Shown: positions 1-4,777 of the stretch, one piece after another | How positions within the stretch are numbered: position 1 is the first letter of the stretch | Layout of the letters: each line of letters opens with the position of its first letter | DNA from: JBOGJI01 sp050747865 | GTDB lineage: Bacteria > Acidobacteriota > Thermoanaerobaculia > Multivoradales > JAHEKO01 | Length of the DNA: 6,371 bases | NCBI GenBank assembly: GCA_050747865.1 | Contig: JBOGJI010000266.1 | Span: 1-6,371 of the forward strand | Reading direction: 5' to 3' | Notes under the pieces: model-generated | The model's database searches: none | What the model saw: only the letters and a program-made list of their open reading frames with translations | What the model was told of the DNA's origin: nothing | Program-made: the position numbers and the translations under genes

Positions 1-102
1 CACCTGGTGGCCGAGGCGATCGTCACCGCCGTCCGCGAGGCCGACGGGCTCGGCCGCCTCCTCGTCGTCCGCGGCCTGCCGCGGGGGACACACAAAATTT
101 GA
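1..102 (+). CDS. Partial 3' end of a second S58-peptidase copy (or artefactual mirror copy)
   Basis: Reading frame 1 from base 1 is open for 33 codons and stops at TGA 100-102. It encodes the same C-terminus as the minus-strand peptidase at 122-1132, beginning HLVAEAIVTAV. There are three substitutions relative to that copy: Ala325 to Val, Asp328 to Gly and Thr336 to Ile. All three base differences are non-synonymous and none is silent. That is not what purifying selection on a real paralogue would leave, and it favours sequencing or assembly error or a decayed copy. The 5' part lies outside the window. If real, this is the tail of a convergent duplicate gene sharing a hairpin terminator with its partner. 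Confidence 0.35.
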   Translation, partial: HLVAEAIVTAVREADGLGRLLVVRGLPRGTHKI

Positions 103-126
103 GTGTCCCAAAGTGGGACACTCAAG
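98..126. terminator. Hairpin between the two tail-to-tail gene ends; candidate bidirectional terminator or REP-like palindrome
   Basis: The core stem pairs TTGAGTGTCCCA (99-110) with TGGGACACTCAA (114-125) around a 3-base loop. Short T runs flank it: TTTTGTG on the plus strand from 127, and ATTTTGTG on the minus strand below 99. The peptidase stop codon (122-124) is inside the stem. This resembles an intrinsic terminator working in both directions, although the U tracts are only four long. The pairing continues outward through GGGGACACACAAAA, so it may instead be the core of a REP-type palindrome. Confidence 0.4.
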
Positions 127-1132
127 TTTTGTGTGTCCCCCGCGGCAGGTCGCGGACGGCGAGGAGGCGGCCGAGCCCGTCGGCCTCGCGGACGGCGGTG
201 ACGATCGCCTCGGCCACCAGGTGCTCGGCGAGGATTCCCACCTGGTGCAGGTGTGCGGGCTGCTCGCCTCGCGCCAGGGCCACCACCAGGTCGCCGTCGT
301 AGAGGGTCAGCGCCGGCAGCAGCGTGCGGTAGAGGCCGCCGAGGGCCATCTCGCACACCTTGCGCAGCTCGAGGCGCGACAGCGCGGCGTTGGTCATCAC
401 CACGGCCAGGGTGGTGTTGCTCTCCCAGACCGGGCGCTCGTCTGGCGTCCGCGAAACAAGGACGCGGTCGGCGCCGGCGAACTCGGTGTTGTCCGGCGCC
501 GCGCGGCAGCCGGCCAGGATCCGGCCGCTCCGCGGGTCCCGCACGTCGCCGAACGCGTTGACCGCCACGGCAGCGGCGACCTCGAGGCCCGAGGGGAGCC
601 CTGTAGCTGCGAAGCCGAAGCCGCCCTTCATCGCGCATTCGACCCCCAGCGCCTTGCCGACGGTGGCGCCGGTGCCGGCGCCCACCGAGCCGCACGCCAC
701 TTCGCCGCCCGCGGCGGCGGCCAGCGCCTCGACGGCGAGCTCGGCATGAGGCCCCCGCGCCCCGGCCGCCACTCCCAGATCGAAGAGGGTCGCCGTCGGC
801 ACCAGCGGTACGACCCCGACACCGGTGTCGAAACCCTTGCCGGCGGCGCGCAGGTGCTCGACCACCGGATCGGCCGCCGCCAGGCCGAAGCCGCTCCCCC
901 CCGACAGCACGACTCCGTGGCAGCGCGTCGCGATGTGGTGGAGCTGGGTCAGAGAGTCGAACTGCCGCGTGCCGGTGGCGCTGCCTCGCACCTCGGCCGC
1001 CGCCGTGGCGCCTTCGGGACAGAGGATGACGGTGACGCCGGTCAACCCTTCGCGATCGGTGCCGTGCCCGAGGGTGAATCCCGGAATGCGCAGCGTCCGG
1101 TTCGGCGCGGGCCATGGATCCGGGTTCGGCAT
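122..1132 (-). CDS. S58 family peptidase (DmpA / P1 L-aminopeptidase-D-esterase type, self-cleaving)
   Basis: The protein has 336 residues, a normal length for the DmpA/BapA/ThnT family. These N-terminal-nucleophile hydrolases act on the amino end of peptides, amides or beta-peptides after splitting themselves into two chains. Visible family signatures are GVTVILC (32-38), SGGSGFGLAAADPVVEHL (77-94), VPLVPTATLFDL (108-119), GSVGAGTGATVGK (148-160) and ESNTTLAVVMTNAALS (237-252). By analogy with ThnT, autocleavage is expected between Asn239 and Thr240, making Thr240 the catalytic nucleophile. DmpA itself uses Gly-Ser. No signal peptide is visible, so it is probably cytoplasmic. The ATG at 1132 is the only reasonable start, because the first conserved strand (LRIPGFTLGHGTD) begins about 14 residues in. 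No clear Shine-Dalgarno precedes it. The next gene is divergent and starts 18 bp away. The physiological substrate cannot be told from sequence. Confidence 0.93.
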   Translation of the reverse strand: MPNPDPWPAPNRTLRIPGFTLGHGTDREGLTGVTVILCPEGATAAAEVRGSATGTRQFDSLTQLHHIATRCHGVVLSGGSGFGLAAADPVVEHLRAAGKGFDTGVGVVPLVPTATLFDLGVAAGARGPHAELAVEALAAAAGGEVACGSVGAGTGATVGKALGVECAMKGGFGFAATGLPSGLEVAAAVAVNAFGDVRDPRSGRILAGCRAAPDNTEFAGADRVLVSRTPDERPVWESNTTLAVVMTNAALSRLELRKVCEMALGGLYRTLLPALTLYDGDLVVALARGEQPAHLHQVGILAEHLVAEAIVTAVREADGLGRLLAVRDLPRGTHKT

Positions 1133-1138
1133 GGAGCG

Positions 1139-1144
1139 GATAAT
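1139..1144 (+). promoter_or_regulatory. Candidate -10 box (GATAAT) in the divergent 18-bp gap
   Basis: GATAAT matches the sigma-70 -10 consensus at five of six positions. It sits in the only AT-rich patch (1138-1149) between the divergent ATGs at 1132 and 1151. From this box, transcription would begin near the ATG at 1151, giving a leaderless or nearly leaderless phosphodiesterase mRNA. On the other strand the same patch reads CATTAT, a 4/6 match that could serve the peptidase. No good -35 element is seen, so this is tentative. Confidence 0.3.
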
Positions 1145-1150
1145 GATCCC

Positions 1151-1909
1151 ATGACGACCGAGAGGCCCGCCAATCCGTTGCGTCGTGCCGTCGGGCTGGG
1201 GTCTCCGCCGTGGATCCTCGGCCACCGCGGTTCGCCGGCGGAAGAGACCGAGAACACGGTGGCGAGCGTCCAGCGGGCGGTGACGGTGGGCGTCGACGCC
1301 GTCGAGCTGGACGTGCAGCTCACCGCCGATGGTGAGTTGGCGGTCCTGCACGACTGGAGCCTGGAACGCCTCGCCGCCTCTACTCTCGTGGCCGAGCAGG
1401 CGACCTGGCATGACCTCGCAGGCTTGCGCGTACACGATCCGCGCGTGGAGTCGCCACCGCGCCCGATTCCTCGCCTCGCCGATGTCCTCACCGCCGTACC
1501 GCGACGGCTCCCCCTGAACGTCGAGCTCAAACGCCGCCGCGCCGATCGCGATCGCTTCGCAGGCACCCTGCTCGCCGCCCTCTCCGGCCGCGAGCGGGTC
1601 TGGGTATCGAGCTTCGACTGGGAGCTGCTCGCCCTGCTGCGCCGCCGCGACCCGGAGATACCGCTGGCGCCACTGGCGTCGCGCCGCCGGCGCGGGTTCG
1701 AGGCCGTGGCCGAGGAGCTCGGCGCCGTGGCGCTCCATTGCGCCACCCGCGTCGTCAGCCGGGCGCTGCTGGAGCGTGCGCAGGCGGCGGGCCGGCCGCT
1801 CCTCGTCTACACGGTCAACGACCCGGCGCTGGCGCGGGACCTGGTGGCTCGCGGGGTCGCCGGTCTGTTCACGGATGACCCGGCGACACTCGTCGCGGCG
1901 CTGCGATGA
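1151..1909 (+). CDS. Glycerophosphodiester phosphodiesterase (cytoplasmic, UgpQ-like)
   Basis: This 252-residue single-domain GDPD enzyme hydrolyses glycerophosphodiesters (deacylated phospholipid head groups) to sn-glycerol 3-phosphate and an alcohol. The TIM-barrel signatures are present in order: GHRGSPAE (24-31) with catalytic His25 and Arg26, TENT (33-36), VELDVQLTADGELAVLHD (51-68) with metal/catalytic residues Glu52, Asp54 and His67, NVELK (123-127) with Glu125 and Lys127, YTVND (220-224) and GLFTDDP (237-243). The set looks complete, so the enzyme should be active. There is no signal peptide, as in E. coli UgpQ (similar length) and unlike periplasmic GlpQ. The start ATG at 1151 has only a weak GAGCGGA upstream. 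An in-frame extension upstream would run antisense through the peptidase gene and is rejected. The stop overlaps the next start (ATGA), suggesting translational coupling to the kinase. Confidence 0.95.
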   Translation: MTTERPANPLRRAVGLGSPPWILGHRGSPAEETENTVASVQRAVTVGVDAVELDVQLTADGELAVLHDWSLERLAASTLVAEQATWHDLAGLRVHDPRVESPPRPIPRLADVLTAVPRRLPLNVELKRRRADRDRFAGTLLAALSGRERVWVSSFDWELLALLRRRDPEIPLAPLASRRRRGFEAVAEELGAVALHCATRVVSRALLERAQAAGRPLLVYTVNDPALARDLVARGVAGLFTDDPATLVAALR

Positions 1910-3333
1910 GCTCCCTCCTGGTCCTCGATCAAGGCTCGACGGCCACCAAGGGGGCCTTGCTCGATCGGAGGGGGCGGATTGTCGCGCAGGAGGAGGTGCC
2001 TGTGGACACGCGCGCGGAGGGGGAGCGTGTCGAGCTCGACGCGGAAGCCCTCCTCGCCGGCGTGCTGCAGGTGCTCGAGCGCTGCGCCCGCGAGGGTGAG
2101 CCCGACGCCCTGGCTCTCGCGTGTCAGCGCTCCACCTGTCTGCTCTGGGAGCGGGAGGGCGGCCGCCCGCTCACACCGGCCCTGTCGTGGCAGGACCGCC
2201 GCGAAGCGGCACGGGTCGAGCGGCTGGCCCACGGCTCGGAAACGGTCGCCCGGCTCACCGGTCTGCGGCTCTCCCCTCATTACGCGGCGCCCAAGCTCGC
2301 GGGGCTGCTCGAGGCGCATCCCGATCCGGCCCGTCGGGCTGCAGCAGGCGAGGTCCTCGCCGGCACGCTCGACGCCTGGCTCGTCCAACGCCTGACCGGC
2401 CGCCCGTCGACCGAGCCGGGGCACGCCGGCCGCACGCTGCTCTACGACCTCGAGACGGACCGTTGGAGCACGGAGCTGACCGACCTCTGGGGCATCGCCG
2501 AGGCCTCCCTGCCATCCCTCCTGCCCAGTCGTCAGGAGCGCGGCACGTGGCACGGCATCCCGCTGGTCGCGGTGCTGGGGGACCAGCAGGCCGCTCTCCT
2601 GGGCCACGGTGGCTGGACAGCCGGCACTTGCGCCGTGCATTTCGGCACCGGGGCCTTCGTGCTCCTGGGCACGGGTACCCGGATTCTGCGCCACCAGGGG
2701 CTGCTGTCCGCGGTCCTGGCCTCGACTTCGGCCGAGCGACACTCCGGACGACACTCCGGACGACACTCCGGACGACACTTCCAGCTCGAGGGCTCGATCA
2801 ACAGCGCCGGCTCGGCGGTGGACGCCGCGGTCGAACGCACCGGCGAGATCCTGGAGGCCTGGCGGGACCGCCCGCTTCCCGACACCGGCGTGCCGCTCGT
2901 CCTTCCCGCCCTAGCCGGTCTCGCCGCACCGTGGTGGCGGGCCGACGTGAGCGGCCTGGTGCCCGAAGGGGACGAGCTGCCGAAAGGACCGGAGCTCCTG
3001 GCGGCGGTGCTCGCCGGGCTCGCCCACCGGGTGGGCGACATCGTGGAGGCGATGGGTGATGCCGGAGAGGTGCCGACGCGGCTGCGCACCAGCGGCAAGC
3101 TGACACGCCTCGCCGGCCTCATGCAGCAGCTCGCCGATGTGACCGGCGTTCCTGTAGAAGTAGCCGAAGAGGAGGAAGCGGGGCTCGTCGGGCTATTCCA
3201 CCTGGCGCGGGGTTCCATGGCGGAGCCTCCTGCCCAGCCGGCTCGCAGCTTTGAGCCCCAATGGCGATCGACGCACCGCGAGGAGGAGCGGCGGCGCTGG
3301 CGCCGCTTCCTGCGCGATCGCGCTTCGGTATAG
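1906..3333 (+). CDS. FGGY-family carbohydrate kinase, glycerol-kinase-like
   Basis: The protein has 475 residues, slightly short of typical glycerol kinase (about 500). FGGY kinases phosphorylate a polyol or sugar with ATP. N-terminal domain: LDQGSTATKG (7-16, phosphate loop), CQRSTCLLW (73-81, like NQRETTVVW of GlpK), SWQDRR (94-99) and TLDAWLVQRLTG (154-165). The domain junction has GDQQAALLG (225-233) with catalytic base Asp226, and HFGTGAF (245-251). C-terminal domain: FQLEGSINSAGSAVD (292-306), APWWRADVSG (341-350) and the adenine-site segment TSGKLTRLAGLMQQLAD (395-411), followed by EEAGLVGLFHLARG. Two oddities stand out. An RHSG tandem repeat occupies 278-291, just before the FQLEGS strand, and the usual DGG/SGG of the ATP site reads SGK (396-398). 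Glycerol is the likeliest substrate given the motifs and the coupled phosphodiesterase gene, but another polyol is possible. The ATG at 1906 overlaps the upstream stop by 4 bp. Confidence 0.9.
   Translation: MSSLLVLDQGSTATKGALLDRRGRIVAQEEVPVDTRAEGERVELDAEALLAGVLQVLERCAREGEPDALALACQRSTCLLWEREGGRPLTPALSWQDRREAARVERLAHGSETVARLTGLRLSPHYAAPKLAGLLEAHPDPARRAAAGEVLAGTLDAWLVQRLTGRPSTEPGHAGRTLLYDLETDRWSTELTDLWGIAEASLPSLLPSRQERGTWHGIPLVAVLGDQQAALLGHGGWTAGTCAVHFGTGAFVLLGTGTRILRHQGLLSAVLASTSAERHSGRHSGRHSGRHFQLEGSINSAGSAVDAAVERTGEILEAWRDRPLPDTGVPLVLPALAGLAAPWWRADVSGLVPEGDELPKGPELLAAVLAGLAHRVGDIVEAMGDAGEVPTRLRTSGKLTRLAGLMQQLADVTGVPVEVAEEEEAGLVGLFHLARGSMAEPPAQPARSFEPQWRSTHREEERRRWRRFLRDRASV
2737..2779 (+). 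repeat. 12-bp in-frame tandem repeat (CGACACTCCGGA, 3.6 copies) inside the kinase gene
   Basis: Three identical units lie at 2737-2748, 2749-2760 and 2761-2772. A partial fourth (CGACACT) runs from 2773 to 2779. In the kinase frame each unit encodes Arg-His-Ser-Gly, giving RHSGRHSGRHSGRHF at residues 278-292. Because the unit is a multiple of three, copy-number change would lengthen or shorten the protein by four residues without a frameshift. The perfect identity of the units suggests recent expansion by slippage. Confidence 0.97.
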
Positions 3334-3334
3334 T
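3329..3334 (+). promoter_or_regulatory. Candidate -10 box (TATAGT) ahead of the copper-protein gene
   Basis: TATAGT matches the -10 consensus at five of six positions and overlaps the kinase stop codon (TAG 3331-3333). It would start transcription near 3341, about 70 nt before the TTG start at 3412. No convincing -35 is visible near 3306-3311, so it is a weak prediction based on the rare AT content. Confidence 0.3.
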
Positions 3335-3360
3335 GCCCGAGCCGTCGAGGCGATGCAGGG

Positions 3361-3378
3361 GTGATCCGCGGAGATCAC
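3361..3378. promoter_or_regulatory. Perfect 6-bp dyad GTGATC-CGCGGA-GATCAC in the copper-protein leader
   Basis: GTGATC (3361-3366) and GATCAC (3373-3378) are exact reverse complements separated by 6 bases. If transcription begins near 3341, the dyad lies about 20-40 nt into the leader. It could be a downstream operator for a dimeric regulator or a small RNA hairpin. It does not match a copper-regulator operator that I can name. Confidence 0.3.
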
Positions 3379-3388
3379 GACTCGCCTC

Positions 3389-3407
3389 GTGACGACCTGG
3401 AGGTCAC
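3389..3407 (+). promoter_or_regulatory. Strong Shine-Dalgarno (GGAGGT) inside a small dyad; sets the TTG start at 3412
   Basis: GGAGGT at 3399-3404 is a full match to the anti-Shine-Dalgarno core and ends 7 nt before the TTG at 3412. This is why that start is preferred to the GTG at 3361. The site is embedded in GTGACGACCTGGAGGTCAC, where GACC (3394-3397) can pair with GGTC (3402-3405), or alternatively GTGAC (3389-3393) with GTCAC (3403-3407). Either pairing would partly hide the ribosome-binding site. The stems are short, so a regulatory effect is only a possibility. Confidence 0.6.
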
Positions 3408-3411
3408 TCGC

Positions 3412-3774
3412 TTGCATTCACGTCCACGTTGCACTGTGCTGTTGACCCTCGCACTGAGCCTCGGCCTGGTGATCGATTGCGGCGGTGAGCGCGCGCAGTC
3501 CGCAGGCGACACCTACACCGTGCGCGGCAAGGTGGTCCGGGTGCTGGAGCCGCCGGTGGGACCCGAGGTGCTCATCGCCCACGAGGCGATCCCCGACTTC
3601 GTCGGCCGCTCCGGCGAGGTGACCGGCATGGCGCCGATGACCATGCCCTTCCCCGCCGGCGACGGGATCGACCTCTCGAAGCTCGAGCCGGGCACCCCGG
3701 TGGAGTTCACCTTCCGCGTCGACTGGGAGGCGCAGCGGCCGCTCGAGCTGGTCGAGATCCGCCCGCTCAATTGA
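3412..3774 (+). CDS. Exported CusF-like copper-binding protein
   Basis: The protein has 120 residues from the TTG at 3412. An N-terminal export signal is clear: basic HSRPR followed by a hydrophobic core at about 7-21. It is followed by Asp-Cys-Gly-Gly, and Cys23 could be a lipid site, but Asp just before it is atypical for a lipobox. The mature part resembles the small beta-barrel CusF/CusF_Ec fold, a periplasmic chaperone that binds Cu(I) or Ag(I). The segments are YTVRGKVVRVLEP (35-47), AHEAIPDF (56-63), GMAPMTMPFPA (72-82) and GTPVEFTFRVDW (94-105). Candidate metal ligands are His57 and Met73/Met76/Met78. About nine residues separate IPDF from the Met cluster, longer than in the compact HxxIPGFMPAMTMPF form. 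The GTG at 3361 would place a charged 17-residue extension before the signal peptide. No copper exporter lies nearby. The 3' end overlaps the convergent NrfD gene by 8 bp. Confidence 0.82.
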   Translation: MHSRPRCTVLLTLALSLGLVIDCGGERAQSAGDTYTVRGKVVRVLEPPVGPEVLIAHEAIPDFVGRSGEVTGMAPMTMPFPAGDGIDLSKLEPGTPVEFTFRVDWEAQRPLELVEIRPLN

Positions 3775-4765
3775 AGCGGCCGGGCTCCGTCCCGGCCGAG
3801 CCGCGGCCGGCGGCGAGCCAGCCGAAGCGGGAGAGGACGGCGCCCACGAGAAACGCCGTGGCGGCGTAAGGCACCTGTCCGAGCACCCGCAACACCAGAC
3901 TGACCGGCCCGGCGAGGCCTCCCGCAAGCCCGACGAGGACGCCTGGGCGGCCGTGCCGCACTGCCCGGTCGGCCGGCTCGTGGCGGCGGGCGAGCGCGAG
4001 CCAGGCGGTGAGCGCCGTCTCGATCGCCGCGGCCGCCAGCCCCAGGCGCCACAGCGCCGGCTGGCCGTGGCCGAGCAGCTCGAGAGCCGCCGCGGCGGAG
4101 CCGAGGCCGGCGACGCCGAAGTGCACCGGCAGCAGCGCCCGGTGGACATTCCAGGCCGGGATCACGGTCGCCGCCAGCAGCACCCCCGTGTAGACCGCCA
4201 GCAGCGCCCCGGCGAGCGCCGAGGGCAGCAGCAGCGCCTGCACCGCGATCCGCGCCCCGTCTCCCAGCAGCTCGAGGGCGAAGTCGTATCCCTCCACCAG
4301 CGCCCAGGTCGGCACCACCAGCAGCCCGAAGAGCACCAGCGTCCAGGCGCCGACCGACATCGGCGAGCGGCGCTTGAAGACCCGCAACATGTTGAGGAAG
4401 CGCGCCGGGCGACCGAGGTCGGAGATGAGCAGGAGCGGGCAGAGCGCCGCGCCCAGGACGGCGAGGCGCAGCGCGTCGCGCACCAGCACCGGGCTGGCCG
4501 CACCTCCCCACGCGGCCATCGCCACCACCGCCGCCATGCCGGAGAGCCCGCCGAGGAAGAGATAGAGCGGCACTTCCCAGGTCCACACCGGCGGCTTGAG
4601 GATGGGATGCTGCGAATAGTCGATGGCCGTCGGCAACGGACCGGCCACGGCCCGCACCCCCTCGCCGCTGACTCGGCCGCGGGTGGCCGCCTCCGACCTC
4701 AGGGCGTCCAGACGGGCCTCGGCGTCCTCTTGCCTCCGCGGCCCGTCCTGCTTCTCGTCCACCAT
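3767..4765 (-). CDS. NrfD/PsrC-family integral membrane subunit (quinone-interacting)
   Basis: The protein has 332 residues. A charged, cytoplasm-type N-terminus (about 1-48) precedes the conserved KPPVWTWEVPLYLFLGGLSG (57-76). About eight hydrophobic segments follow, near 66-86, 97-116, 138-157, 174-200, 211-231, 238-258, 274-294 and 299-318. SDLGRPARFLNMLRVFKRRS (115-134) with SPMSVGAW right after it is the characteristic NrfD loop signature. NrfD/PsrC subunits sit in the cytoplasmic membrane and pass electrons between quinone and an Fe-S partner of a molybdopterin or cytochrome enzyme. The ATG at 4765 has a good AGGGAAGG (4770-4777). It lies 11 bp below the stop of the upstream DUF1207 gene, so the two form an operon. 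No Fe-S or catalytic subunit is present in the window, so its electron partner is unknown. The length fits the short NrfD class rather than ActC of alternative complex III. Confidence 0.88.
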   Translation of the reverse strand: MVDEKQDGPRRQEDAEARLDALRSEAATRGRVSGEGVRAVAGPLPTAIDYSQHPILKPPVWTWEVPLYLFLGGLSGMAAVVAMAAWGGAASPVLVRDALRLAVLGAALCPLLLISDLGRPARFLNMLRVFKRRSPMSVGAWTLVLFGLLVVPTWALVEGYDFALELLGDGARIAVQALLLPSALAGALLAVYTGVLLAATVIPAWNVHRALLPVHFGVAGLGSAAAALELLGHGQPALWRLGLAAAAIETALTAWLALARRHEPADRAVRHGRPGVLVGLAGGLAGPVSLVLRVLGQVPYAATAFLVGAVLSRFGWLAAGRGSAGTEPGRFN

Positions 4766-4769
4766 CTCG

Positions 4770-4777
4770 CCTTCCCT
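4770..4777 (-). promoter_or_regulatory. Ribosome binding site of the NrfD gene, overlapping the upstream stop
   Basis: Reading down the minus strand, AGGGAAGG ends 4 nt before the ATG at 4765 and shares one base with the DUF1207 stop codon (4777-4779). It supports both the chosen start and operon-type coupling of the two genes. An in-frame GTG at 4780-4778 is less likely because it would place this Shine-Dalgarno inside the coding sequence. Confidence 0.65.

Larger units (their letters stand above)
1..223. repeat. Long inverted repeat (110-bp arms, 3-base centre) at the window edge
   Basis: Base i pairs with base 224-i from 1/223 inward to 110/114, leaving only 111-113 (AAG) unpaired. There are just three mismatches: T65/G159, G74/T150 and T98/G126. 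All three are transitions, and all would be G-U wobbles in plus-strand RNA. The right arm is the last 34 codons of the minus-strand peptidase plus its downstream hairpin, and the left arm is the same sequence inverted. Pairing continues right up to base 1, so the true arm length is unknown. It may be a real tail-to-tail inverted duplication, or a fold-back chimera or assembly artefact at a contig end. The sequence alone does not decide between them. Confidence 0.95.

Noticed and set aside
113..1150. Very long plus-strand open frame that reads in frame into the phosphodiesterase (598 codons in all)
   Set aside because: The upstream part is antisense to the strongly conserved S58 peptidase, has low-complexity Arg/Gly/Ala composition and shows no domain. 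Open antisense frames are expected at this G+C. The real start is ATG 1151.
1133..1738. N-terminal extension of the minus-strand peptidase frame over the phosphodiesterase gene
   Set aside because: It is antisense to the conserved GDPD motifs, and the family begins close to the ATG at 1132.
1807..2778. Minus-strand frame of 323 codons including an SGVSSGVS repeat
   Set aside because: It is a shadow of the FGGY kinase. The repeat is the complement of the 12-bp RHSG microsatellite.
2737..2779. Short regularly spaced repeats resembling a CRISPR array
   Set aside because: The units are 12 bp, head-to-tail without spacers, and in frame within a kinase gene.
3361..3411. GTG 3361 as the start of the copper-binding protein
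   Set aside because: It would put 17 charged residues before the signal peptide. The TTG at 3412 has a consensus Shine-Dalgarno at the right distance.
3472..3480. Lipobox at LVIDC of the copper-binding protein
   Set aside because: Asp immediately before the Cys does not fit the usual small residue (Gly/Ala/Ser) at that position. Export is clear but lipidation is not.
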